Assembly: GCA_038562555.1 (NCBI GenBank)
Contig: JBCFBK010000035.1
Coordinates: 1-61,150 of the forward strand
Direction: 5' to 3'
Length of the DNA stretch: 61,150 nt
Source: JBCFBK01 sp038562555
GTDB lineage: Bacteria > Bacteroidota > Bacteroidia > Bacteroidales > Prolixibacteraceae
The notes under the pieces are model-generated. The model saw nothing but the letters and a program-made list of their open reading frames with translations. It did no database searches and was not told the DNA's origin. Made by a program: the position numbers and the translations under genes. Of the stretch, positions 17,983 to 26,526 are shown one piece after another (position 1 is the first letter of the stretch; each line of letters opens with the position of its first letter).

Positions 17983-19467
17983 TTATTGTTGTATTTCCAC
18001 CTCATACAAATACAGTTGGCTTGGTTCAGGCCAAGGTTTGGGGCGGGGTTTATCACGATTCGCCGGAAGAGTCTCCCATTTCAGAAAGTATTTAACTTCT
18101 GGTTTGTTGCTGCTGCCATTATCGCCTACTGTCATTACTTTAAGCATAGGAAAATTTCCTTCCGTTTTTATTGTATCGGTTACAGACACCGGTTTTAGAA
18201 CTTTTCCGCAAATCTCCATCTCCCCATTCAACAAAAAGTTTCCTTTCCCGTATTTTACATGCGAATATCCCAGTTCATATAAATCATCTCCCCTGTTTGT
18301 GAAAGATCCTAACTTGACATCCGCACCCCCAAGTACTCCGCCTCCTGAAAAATTCCACCTATAATCCCAGTCTGTTAACTTTTTTATATCCCATTTACTT
18401 TCTGTAAAATGTGCTGTATAAAATTGCAAATTACCCGACGGATCGTATTTGTGATAGGCAATCACTGGATTTCCCTCGCTATCGAAACATAATCTTGCTG
18501 CAAGATTAATGATACCCCCATGTGGTGGGATAGGATCTACAATCAGGGTTTTATTGCCAAACGTGACCGGTAATTTTACCGGTTCGCCATAAACATTGAA
18601 CCATTTTTTCAAATCGGGACTTTTCATGTACGAAAGGTCATGATTTGTAGAACAATCGTAGGTGTCTCTCCATACCCAATACATATGATACCAGCCATCA
18701 TTTTCCTGGCTGGGGGCTGAAGCATAGGCATTCATTTGGCCTTCTCCGTCAGTCAGGGGAGTATCTAGTAAACGGGTCCAATGTTTCGTTTCAGTAGAAT
18801 AAATATTATAAATATCATTACCATTCCCACTTTGTCCATCTCTGTACCGGAAAACTAATTCCCCTTCTTTATTTATGATAAACACCGGATAAGTGCACTT
18901 TTTTTCATTTTTACCGGTCATTCCCGGTATTTGAACTAAAGTAGTAATGTCTTCAGGCTTAGTGCTCCGGAAATAAGTTAACCCGTTCACATGCATGTTA
19001 CCTGAGAGGTGGATATATCCTTCCTTATCAATTACAAGGGTCAGGTAATTATGACTGTCCCACTCAAGTATGGTACTTGTTCCTTCAGCGGATTGTCTCT
19101 CATGCGGAGGTATCCCGAAAAGTTCAAACTTGTCTTGCGTAAGTCTGCGCTGGCCAACCATGATATGCCTTTCAGCATTATAATAAGCAATGTATTGACG
19201 GCTTCCATGAGTCAACAGTGAAAATCCGGCAGGATGGCCTGACCATACTTTATCTATCGGAATAATGCTTTTTACAATTTCCTGATGATTCCGTTCGTCA
19301 ATGATTTTTTCCCTTTGACCTGTTATTTCGGTAATCGAATAATTCGACTTCGACAGAAAATACTTTTCTTCACAGACCAGTGCATGGAAGCGGTCACCAA
19401 TTTTTTTTGGCTGGTCATTTGTAAACCCCGAGAAAGATAAAAAGAAGAACAAAATTGTGATCTTCAT
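17983..19467 (-). CDS. BNR_4 seven-bladed beta-propeller, candidate PL24/PL25-like lyase or GH145-like enzyme
   Basis: A 494-residue protein with a short signal peptide (~1-16). It shows the 'BNR repeat-containing family member' pattern: SGHPAGFSLLTHGSRQYIAYYN, HIMVGQRRL, GYIHLSGNMHVNGLTYFRS (His153, His159), YPVFIINKEGELVFRYRDGQSGNG, WYHMYWVWRDTYDCSTNHDLSYMKS and DPIPPHGGIINLAARLCFD. This fold includes the ulvan lyases PL24 and PL25 and the rhamnosidase family GH145, which use His, Tyr and Arg on the propeller. The GH105 next door favours lyase activity on a uronate-rhamnose backbone. The exact family cannot be fixed by eye. Confidence 0.7.
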   Translation of the reverse strand: MKITILFFFLSFSGFTNDQPKKIGDRFHALVCEEKYFLSKSNYSITEITGQREKIIDERNHQEIVKSIIPIDKVWSGHPAGFSLLTHGSRQYIAYYNAERHIMVGQRRLTQDKFELFGIPPHERQSAEGTSTILEWDSHNYLTLVIDKEGYIHLSGNMHVNGLTYFRSTKPEDITTLVQIPGMTGKNEKKCTYPVFIINKEGELVFRYRDGQSGNGNDIYNIYSTETKHWTRLLDTPLTDGEGQMNAYASAPSQENDGWYHMYWVWRDTYDCSTNHDLSYMKSPDLKKWFNVYGEPVKLPVTFGNKTLIVDPIPPHGGIINLAARLCFDSEGNPVIAYHKYDPSGNLQFYTAHFTESKWDIKKLTDWDYRWNFSGGGVLGGADVKLGSFTNRGDDLYELGYSHVKYGKGNFLLNGEMEICGKVLKPVSVTDTIKTEGNFPMLKVMTVGDNGSSNKPEVKYFLKWETLPANRDKPRPKPWPEPSQLYLYEVEIQQ

Positions 19468-19562
19468 ATTATTGGTTTATAATTAGTTTCTGTTATTTAC
19501 CAGAATATACCATTCAGTTATAAAAAATGGGTAGCGTTGGCCAACAGTGGAAATATGACCAT

Positions 19563-19592
19563 AGGGCTGGCCAAAAATTTCAGGCCAGCCCT
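19563..19592 (-). other. Stable hairpin between susD and the enzyme genes of PUL 1
   Basis: A perfect 10-bp GC-rich stem (AGGGCTGGCC 19563-19572 with 19583-19592) with a 10-base loop, 12 bases after the susD stop. On the minus strand it is not followed by a T run, so it looks more like a partial terminator or an mRNA 3'-end stabiliser than a full stop. Confidence 0.6.
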
Positions 19593-19604
19593 TTTAAAAT
19601 TAAT

Positions 19605-21077
19605 TTAGTATTCAGGGTTTTGCCACATGATGGTTTCATCCCCATACCTTGACAGTTCTTCGTTCGGAATAGGGAAAATCTTTTGATGGTCTTTCATGGA
19701 ATACCTCCCGCCGCCTTCTGATGGAAGGGCCAGAAATTCGTTCATCACCTCCTTGGCAATTCCCCAACGTAAAAGGTCGTACCAGCGCAAACCTTCGAAA
19801 GCAAATTCCAAACGGCGTTCTTTCCGGATGGCTTCCCTGAATGTGGCCTGATCGGGCAAATCCGTTGCGGTAACAGCAGGAAGTCCGGCCCTGGCCCTTA
19901 CCTCATTCAGAATAGTGAAAGCTTGCCCGTTGGCAACATAGCCTTCCTCATTTAGGCCCTCTGCATACATCATTTTAACATCCGTATATCGCAGGATAGG
20001 TAAATTGTTGGCCCAATCAGAAGAAATCTGCGGGGTATATTTATCAAAATGGGCAAATTTGACAATGATGTTGGTCACCCGATCAACAATGCCAGTCGTA
20101 GTAAGATATCCCTTCTTAATCGACAGGTTCCTGCGCAGGTCAGCAGGGTCAAAACAATTATACAGCGTATCTGACGCTCTCTGATCCGTATTTACACCTT
20201 GAAATGGAAGAATGGCTTTGTCATTAAAGGCCTGGGGAAAGCATCCGGTTGAGTATGTCTGCCCTTCGCCTAATTGGCCACCCGTAAACTGTACCTCCCA
20301 GACACGTTCCGTACCATTATCGTGAGAATCGGTAAAACAGTTGATGTATAACGGCTCCATGGCATATTTATTCGAAGAAATGATATCGGACAACAAGGGC
20401 TTTGCTTCTGAAAAATTGGATTGGAACAGGTACAGGCGGGCAAGCATCCCTTTAGCGGCATATTTGGTCGCCCTGCCTATGTTTGCTCCTGTCCACTCTA
20501 CCGGGAGCAATTCCGCAGCTTGTTTATAGTCCGCCGCAGCAAAAGCCAAAGTCTCCTCCCGGGTTGACCGGGCAATTGTTTTCGTTTCTTCGACAGTTAA
20601 AGACCTGTCGATTAACGGCATTCCTCCCCATTGCCATGCAAGGTTCCAATAGGCAAAAGCTCTCAAAATACAGGCTTCTCCCTTAATATAACCCTTGAGC
20701 GCCTCGTCAGTAAATTCAACACCATTGATCTTTTCGATAATCAGATTACTCTGCTGAATGATTCGCCAAAATATCTGATATTGGCTCAAATTAAATGAGT
20801 TAGACCCATCAGCCGTAAAATTATCCAACCCATATAGATAGGTCGAACTCCGCCTGTCGTCGCTTACTCCGTTGATGCCATAAAACCAACTCAATGCGGA
20901 TTGATAGAGGGTTTGTTGTACCGAATAAACGCCCGCGATTGCCTGTACAAAATCGTTCTCTGTTTGATACGCCCCGTTCACACTATAAGATGATTCAGGA
21001 ACGACCTCTAAAAAATCAGTACACCCGGACAAAACCATGCCGGACAAAAGCAATAATGATATAAGATATTTTTTCAT
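19605..21077 (-). CDS. SusD/RagB-family nutrient-binding lipoprotein (PUL 1)
   Basis: A 490-residue surface lipoprotein with signal MKKYLISLLLLSGMVLSGC and lipid Cys19. Typical SusD features follow: TDFLEVVPESSYSV, an all-helical TPR-like N-terminal half, LNEVRARAGLPAVTATDLPD and the C-terminal block RKERRLEFAFEGLRWYDLLRWG ending in the FPIPNEELSR strand. It caps the SusC pore and binds the glycan. It follows susC with 11 bases between stop and start, so the pair is co-translated. Confidence 0.95.
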   Translation of the reverse strand: MKKYLISLLLLSGMVLSGCTDFLEVVPESSYSVNGAYQTENDFVQAIAGVYSVQQTLYQSALSWFYGINGVSDDRRSSTYLYGLDNFTADGSNSFNLSQYQIFWRIIQQSNLIIEKINGVEFTDEALKGYIKGEACILRAFAYWNLAWQWGGMPLIDRSLTVEETKTIARSTREETLAFAAADYKQAAELLPVEWTGANIGRATKYAAKGMLARLYLFQSNFSEAKPLLSDIISSNKYAMEPLYINCFTDSHDNGTERVWEVQFTGGQLGEGQTYSTGCFPQAFNDKAILPFQGVNTDQRASDTLYNCFDPADLRRNLSIKKGYLTTTGIVDRVTNIIVKFAHFDKYTPQISSDWANNLPILRYTDVKMMYAEGLNEEGYVANGQAFTILNEVRARAGLPAVTATDLPDQATFREAIRKERRLEFAFEGLRWYDLLRWGIAKEVMNEFLALPSEGGGRYSMKDHQKIFPIPNEELSRYGDETIMWQNPEY

Positions 21078-21088
21078 TGTTTCAATTT

Positions 21089-24000
21089 TTAAAGAGTTAC
21101 TCTAACACCCAATGTGAATCTCCTTGATAATGGATAAGTTGCATAATCCACGCCGGACTGGGTAGTCCCGTTTCCAAAGCTGTCCGTTTCCGGGGAATAA
21201 CCGGGATAATTGTCAAACGTTACCAGGTTATCGACAGAAGTATATACCCTGGCCGCTTTAAATATGGTCCGTCTTAACATTTGAGCAGGAAGGGTATAAG
21301 TGAGTGTGATATTTTTAATGCGGAGAAAAGTCCCGTCATAAATCCTGCGGTCATCGTTGTTATCATTTTTGCCAACGGGGGAAGGTGTTTTGCCATCCCA
21401 AGACATATCGACCCCTTCAATAGCGGGAATTGGGTTTTCACCCTCGCCATAAATGGACTCATAATCAGGTTTCCAGCTATGCACCCACCTTCTGAATTGA
21501 TTGATCGAGCCGGCACTTCCAGTGTCTAATTGCCTTTGCCCAAGGAACATTACATCTCCGCCAACTTGCCCCTGGAACAAGGCAGAAAACTCAAAATTTT
21601 TCCACTGGAAGGTGTTGGTTATACCATAAATTACATCCGGAATGTTGTTCCCGTAAGGAACAAGGTCGGAGGCATTAATCACATTATCGTCGTTCTGGTT
21701 GACATACTTCACGTTGCCAATTTCCTGCCCCGTTAGAATAGGTACCAATGCTTTTCCGTCACTGCCAAAATCATCTGCAGTGAGAAGACCGTTTGTGCGA
21801 TAAACATAAAACTGAGCCACGGGTCCCCCAACACGGGTGATAAACTGGCCGTCCTGGCTGGTGCTGGTAAATTGGGTAATATCTCCCATATCAAGCACTT
21901 TGTTCCTTTCCCTGGAAAAATTGAACGATGTAGTCCATTTAAATTTCCCTATCAGGTTATACGTCGTCAGGTCAACTTCCCACCCGGTGTTTTGTACAGA
22001 ACCCAAATTGGTTTTCAGCCCTGCAAAACCAGTACTATAAGGGATCGGAACAGAGAAAAGCAGGTTATCGGTTACGTTTTTATAGTAATCGAAATTAACC
22101 TGTACGCGGTTATTGAACCCGGTAAAATCAATGCCAATGTCGGTCGTGGCAGTTGATTCCCATCTCAAATTTGGGTTCTCAATATTCGACGGAGACCATC
22201 CGCTCACAATGGCATCGCCCCAGGAAGTATTGTTTTTCGCAAGCAGCGACATATAGGCGTAATCGCCGATCCGGTCATTACCGGCCTTTCCCCAGGCAAC
22301 CCTCAATTTCAGCAAATTGATCCAATTCGTCTCTTTAAAAAAAGATTCTTCATTTATTTTCCAGCCAGCCGATGCCGATGGAAACAACCCCCACTTGTTG
22401 TTGCTCCCGAACCTTGATGAACCATCGTAACGCATACTGGCATTCAGCAAATACTTTTCTTTGAAATTATAACTTACCCGTCCGAAATAAGAGGCCATTT
22501 TTGCGGTCGTTTTGCTTGTTGACGCACGCGTTGGGGTGGTGGCCACGCTTAATGAGGAAAGATTTTCGTTGGGCCACCCTGTTGCCGCTGCACTGATGAT
22601 ATAGTTCTTGTGTTCTTCGGCGCTCTGACCAAGCAATATATTTAGAGAATGACTCTTAAACGACTTATCATATATTAAGGTATTTTGTATAGACCAGTCA
22701 TTCCATACCCTGGTATCACTATTGCCTAAGGTCACGTTTCCATTTTGATAGGTAACATTCCCAGGCTGAAAAAACTCATACACTCTATTCCGATGGTCAT
22801 AACTGTATTGAGACTTAAATATCAAGCCTTTAAAGATTTCAACCTCTCCCCAGACAGAAGTGTTCAAACTGTTGGCTCTGTAATTGTTGATCGTTTCCCG
22901 CAGTTGTTCCCTGGGGTTAGGGTAAACTGTAGACAAGCCTACCGGGTATCCCCAATCTCTTGTGGCAGAGTGAAGCGGTACCAGCGGCGACTGGAGTAAG
23001 GCATGGTGTATGATCAACTCTTTCCCCTCGCTGGTACGATCATCCTGGTTAGAAAAAGAAGGTGCTGTAATGATACCCACCTTAATATGATCGCTGACGT
23101 TTAAACTACCATTAAACCGGAAATTCACTCTCCTGTAATAAGTGTTCCAAACAATGCCGTCCTGATCCAGGTACCCCCCTGATATGTACATGCTCCCCAA
23201 ATCGTTTTTTGATGATGCCGACAGTTGGTAGCTCTGTATAGGGGCTGTACAAAATATGGCATCCTGCCAGTCTGTCCCGCCATCGGCCGCATATTCATAC
23301 CAGGCATCCGGGATTTGAAGATTGTCAGGCCTTGCCGACATGGGGTCGCTCATCGACCCACCCTGACGTAACCATTGAACATTCCGACGCCAAATACTGT
23401 TAGCCATCCACTCGTCTGCATTCATCACTTCCATTTTCTTCTCTGCAGTCTGCAATCCATAATAAGACTCGAAGTTAATCGACGGCTTGCCTTTCCCTTT
23501 TTTGGTTTCAATCAGGACAACACCATTTGCGCCCCGGGAACCATAAATGGAAGTGGCTGATGCATCTTTTAGTATCTGGATAGATTCAATATCGGACGGG
23601 TTAATATCTTTCATGTCATCTTTGGCTACTCCGTCAATAACATACAAAGGGGCAGAGCTTCCATTGATGGTATTAATTCCACGTATGCGTATTTCCAGGT
23701 CGCTTCCGGGTATACCGGTTGTATTTTGGGCCCTTACGCCTGCAAGCTGGCCGGCAAATGCCTCACTCAATGTGGCTATTGGTCTCGATTCTATTGCTTC
23801 GCTGCCGATCTTTGAGACAGAACTGGTCAAATTCTGTTTCTTGACTGTTCCATATCCAATGGCCACAACTTCTTCTATCCCGATAGCATCTTCAACCATC
23901 TCAATATGAATGGTTGTTTTTCCTTCAACCTTTACTTCCTGGCTTTCCATCCCAACAAATGAAAATACCAATATAGCATCGGCCGGGATATTATTCAAGG

Positions 24001-24517
24001 AATAATTTCCGTCGGTTCCTGTAATGGTTCCGCCGGTGGTTCCATTTATGACAATCGATACACCGGGCAAAGGTGTACCGGAAGAATCTGTCACTTTCCC
24101 TTTAACTGTTTTGTTCTGCTGAGCGGTACTAAGGTAATCCCTCCCGCTTGAAGTTGAAGGATGGATAATGATCAGTTTATTATTGACCGTATAACCTAAG
24201 CCAGTACCATCCAACACATAATTCAAAATGCTTTCAATGGATACATTTTCCATATCCACGTTGACCACCTTCGATAAGTCAACTTCATTCACATTATAAA
24301 AAAATGAAAATTGTGACTGATCTTCTATCCTTCCCAGTACCTGTTCAATGGTCAGGTTTCGTCCGGTTAAACTCAGTTTCGTGGTTTGAGAGTAAGTGGA
24401 AGCTGAGACCTGTATCAGCGTCACCAATAAAAAAAAGCACATTAATTTCATAATCCGATAGGTTTTGGAAAGATCATCCAATAACTGACCATTCCTTTGA
24501 TTTCGTTTTTTTTTCAT
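21089..24517 (-). CDS. SusC/RagA-type TonB-dependent transporter with STN signalling domain (PUL 1)
   Basis: An 1142-residue outer-membrane transporter. I chose ATG 24517 (MKKKRNQRNG...), which gives a long n-region and signal peptide before STYSQTTKLSLTGRN. Order: STN (secretin/TonB N-terminal) domain ~50-125, CarboxypepD_reg-like domain ~138-215 (VKGKVTDSSGTPLPGVSIVI), plug (GVRAQNTTGIPGSDLEIRIRG...LYVIDGVAKDD) and a ~750-residue beta-barrel. The STN domain signals to the FecR anti-sigma factor encoded upstream, so import of the glycan should switch on this locus. Confidence 0.95.
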   Translation of the reverse strand: MKKKRNQRNGQLLDDLSKTYRIMKLMCFFLLVTLIQVSASTYSQTTKLSLTGRNLTIEQVLGRIEDQSQFSFFYNVNEVDLSKVVNVDMENVSIESILNYVLDGTGLGYTVNNKLIIIHPSTSSGRDYLSTAQQNKTVKGKVTDSSGTPLPGVSIVINGTTGGTITGTDGNYSLNNIPADAILVFSFVGMESQEVKVEGKTTIHIEMVEDAIGIEEVVAIGYGTVKKQNLTSSVSKIGSEAIESRPIATLSEAFAGQLAGVRAQNTTGIPGSDLEIRIRGINTINGSSAPLYVIDGVAKDDMKDINPSDIESIQILKDASATSIYGSRGANGVVLIETKKGKGKPSINFESYYGLQTAEKKMEVMNADEWMANSIWRRNVQWLRQGGSMSDPMSARPDNLQIPDAWYEYAADGGTDWQDAIFCTAPIQSYQLSASSKNDLGSMYISGGYLDQDGIVWNTYYRRVNFRFNGSLNVSDHIKVGIITAPSFSNQDDRTSEGKELIIHHALLQSPLVPLHSATRDWGYPVGLSTVYPNPREQLRETINNYRANSLNTSVWGEVEIFKGLIFKSQYSYDHRNRVYEFFQPGNVTYQNGNVTLGNSDTRVWNDWSIQNTLIYDKSFKSHSLNILLGQSAEEHKNYIISAAATGWPNENLSSLSVATTPTRASTSKTTAKMASYFGRVSYNFKEKYLLNASMRYDGSSRFGSNNKWGLFPSASAGWKINEESFFKETNWINLLKLRVAWGKAGNDRIGDYAYMSLLAKNNTSWGDAIVSGWSPSNIENPNLRWESTATTDIGIDFTGFNNRVQVNFDYYKNVTDNLLFSVPIPYSTGFAGLKTNLGSVQNTGWEVDLTTYNLIGKFKWTTSFNFSRERNKVLDMGDITQFTSTSQDGQFITRVGGPVAQFYVYRTNGLLTADDFGSDGKALVPILTGQEIGNVKYVNQNDDNVINASDLVPYGNNIPDVIYGITNTFQWKNFEFSALFQGQVGGDVMFLGQRQLDTGSAGSINQFRRWVHSWKPDYESIYGEGENPIPAIEGVDMSWDGKTPSPVGKNDNNDDRRIYDGTFLRIKNITLTYTLPAQMLRRTIFKAARVYTSVDNLVTFDNYPGYSPETDSFGNGTTQSGVDYATYPLSRRFTLGVRVTL

Positions 24518-24562
24518 ACATTTGAAATGTTTAAGACAATTACTATTTGATTGTTTTTCAAA

Positions 24563-24589
24563 GGCGGAATGTTGTGGCGACATTCCGTC
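24563..24589 (-). other. Hairpin between fecR and susC (PUL 1)
   Basis: CGGAATGT (24565-24572) pairs with ACATTCCG (24580-24587), extended by a G-U and a G-C pair, loop of 7. It lies 45 bases before the susC ATG. Equivalent hairpins occupy the same interval in PUL 2 (31888-31911) and PUL 3 (44978-45001). On the minus strand no strong T run follows. Confidence 0.55.
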
Positions 24590-24725
24590 TTTCTTGTTAT
24601 TTCATCTGTTTATTTTTTCAATTTAACTCAGTGCATTTTTCGTATTCAACTGAAGCTCTTTAATATAGCCAAGCAACGAATGGAACTCCCAAAATAAACA
24701 TTCGCTGGTGTGAGCGAAATTTTTC

Positions 24726-25712
24726 TTATGGTCGTTTCATAGGCCTGTACATTAATTCGAATTCACGGAAAGTCCTTTTCCGGTAATCGATCGGCGTGGT
24801 CAGTTTTAACGCGTCGAGCACCTGCCAGATCGTTTCCTGGTTCTTGAACCTCCCCGAGTACACCATCGAATCGAACGCTTCACGCGGATAAACCAGCCTC
24901 ACATCGTACCAGCGTTCAAGACGCCTGATCAAATCGGGGAAGGGAATTTCGCGGAACACAAACTCGTTGTTTACCCAGGCGGTTTCCGATACCCTGTCTG
25001 CTGCTTCCAGAGCAGTATTCAGGGTAAGGCCATCAATGCTGAGTTTTTGCCCCGGTTCAAGCACAAAATCCTGCTGATCGTCTAAAGTGAGTCTTATTCT
25101 TCCTTCCAGGAGAGCGGCGCTCAGGTTGCGGTCGTCGGCGTAGGCGCTGATGTTAAATTTTGTTCCGGTGACCGTCACATCAAATTTATCGGTTTTCACC
25201 GTGAAAGGATGCCGGTTGTCGGCGCTTACTTCAAAGTACCCTTCACCGGTCAGTCTTACAATCCGGTTCTCAGGAGAAAACTGCTCATCCAGCACCAGGC
25301 TGCTGCCGGAATTCAGGTTCACCTTCGTGCCGTCGGCCAGGACGAGACCGGAGCGCGACCCCATAGGAACCGTAAACGATTCAACCTGGCTGGTCAGCGA
25401 AGGCCGTTCCTGCCTCAGCACCCCAAACAGGAGGGCCAGTAGCAGCATGGCAGCCGATGAGGCTAATGTGAGCCAGACGGGAAGGCCAATCTTCCGTTTT
25501 CTTTCAGCCTGCTTTTTATAAAAGAGTAAAAGTTGATCCGCCTGCCTGTCCTTATTTTTCGATGCAGCATCCCAGGTATCCTTGATCTCCATGAACAACT
25601 TCCTGTTGGCGGAACGCTCATTAATCCATCTGAGCAATCCGGCTGCATCTTCTCCGGTAAGTTCACCATTTAAATAACGGGCAATCATCCGTTGCTGATC
25701 TGTAATGTCCAT
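24726..25712 (-). CDS. FecR-family anti-sigma factor (PUL 1)
   Basis: A 328-residue inner-membrane regulator starting MDITDQQRMIARYLNGELTG; an in-frame upstream start 10 residues earlier is less likely. A cytoplasmic sigma-binding helix bundle (1-80) is followed by one membrane helix (~84-105, VWLTLASSAAMLLLALLFGV). The periplasmic FecR domain (MGSRSGLVLADGTKVNLNSGSSL, TVTGTKFNISAY) and a C-terminal DUF4974-like STN-partner domain (FPDLIRRLERWYDVRLVY) complete it. It should hold the ECF sigma encoded 111 bases upstream until the SusC STN domain signals transport. Confidence 0.93.
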   Translation of the reverse strand: MDITDQQRMIARYLNGELTGEDAAGLLRWINERSANRKLFMEIKDTWDAASKNKDRQADQLLLFYKKQAERKRKIGLPVWLTLASSAAMLLLALLFGVLRQERPSLTSQVESFTVPMGSRSGLVLADGTKVNLNSGSSLVLDEQFSPENRIVRLTGEGYFEVSADNRHPFTVKTDKFDVTVTGTKFNISAYADDRNLSAALLEGRIRLTLDDQQDFVLEPGQKLSIDGLTLNTALEAADRVSETAWVNNEFVFREIPFPDLIRRLERWYDVRLVYPREAFDSMVYSGRFKNQETIWQVLDALKLTTPIDYRKRTFREFELMYRPMKRP

Positions 25713-25823
25713 AACTTCCCATTTGCTTGATATAAACAACACAACCGGAGGACACGAATTACGTCATCGAAATGTGATTTTTTTTATTGAAATTTAATAA
25801 CAGGAGATTCTCAGATCTTCAGA

Positions 25824-26363
25824 TTACCGGATGGTCGGATAAAAGAACAGCGAGAGAAATGTTTTTTCCGGGAGTTTGGCCCGGAGCGCCGACAAGGCCC
25901 GGAATAAGCGGGTTTCGACAGTCCGGAGGGGAATATTCAGCCGTTCGGCGATTTCCTTGTTTTTGAGCCCTTCGAAGCGGCTGAGCTCGATCACTTCGCG
26001 GTGAACCTCAGACAGGGTTGCGATTGCCTTGTATATTTTATCGAGGTCTTCCTGCTCAATAAGGCTCTGTTCGCCGCTTTTGTAATATTCAAGTTCCTCC
26101 AGCGCCAGTGCCGACAGTTGACCTTCCTTGTGTTTTTGGATCACGGCCTGATGCTTCAGGTGATTAAGGCAGGTATTCCGGAGCGCATGAAAAAGGAAAG
26201 CCTTCAGGTAGTCTTCGTCCATGCTCATTTTCTTTTTTTCCCAAAAGATCGTGAAGACATCCTGCACCAAATCGAGTGCACGATCTTCGTCCCCGATAAA
26301 TTTTCGGGCATATGCAAACAGCAGGGGATGATATTTCCGGAATGTCCGCTCGAAATCTGGCAT
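25824..26363 (-). CDS. ECF sigma-70 factor (PUL 1)
   Basis: A 179-residue ECF sigma factor. Region 2 (YARKFIGDEDRALDLVQDVFTIFWEKK, residues ~18-45) and region 4 (LSEVHREVIELSRFEGLKNKEIAERLNIPLRTVETRLFRAL, ~118-158) are both complete. It opens the regulatory unit sigma-FecR-SusC-SusD of PUL 1 and should recognise a promoter upstream of susC, although I could not identify that promoter. A near-consensus -7 box (TTAATTTG at about 26383) lies just before its start, without a matching -33. Confidence 0.93.
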   Translation of the reverse strand: MPDFERTFRKYHPLLFAYARKFIGDEDRALDLVQDVFTIFWEKKKMSMDEDYLKAFLFHALRNTCLNHLKHQAVIQKHKEGQLSALALEELEYYKSGEQSLIEQEDLDKIYKAIATLSEVHREVIELSRFEGLKNKEIAERLNIPLRTVETRLFRALSALRAKLPEKTFLSLFFYPTIR

Positions 26364-26440
26364 GGCTAAGTCTTCTGGGAGACAAATTAATAGAATTAAA
26401 GCGGAAAAATAAAATCCCTGCCCCCCTGAAAAATAAAAGA

Positions 26441-26476
26441 AGGGGTGTACAAACGGCTGTTCCTATGTACACCCCT
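26441..26476 (-). terminator. Terminator after susD of PUL 2
   Basis: A perfect 10-bp stem (AGGGGTGTAC 26441-26450 with 26467-26476) with a 16-base loop. On the minus strand it is followed by the T-rich TCTTTTATTTTTC. It separates PUL 2 from the sigma gene of PUL 1. Confidence 0.75.
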
Positions 26477-26487
26477 GAATGTCGATG

Positions 26488-26515
26488 CGACCGGCCGGTT
26501 AGGAACAACCGGTCG
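26488..26515. other. Second hairpin after susD of PUL 2
   Basis: CGACCGG (26488-26494) pairs with CCGGTCG (26509-26515); an alternative inner pairing CCGGTT/AACCGG overlaps it. It begins 11 bases past the susD stop and probably works with the terminator just beyond. Confidence 0.5.
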
Positions 26516-26526
26516 TGTAACGTGAA

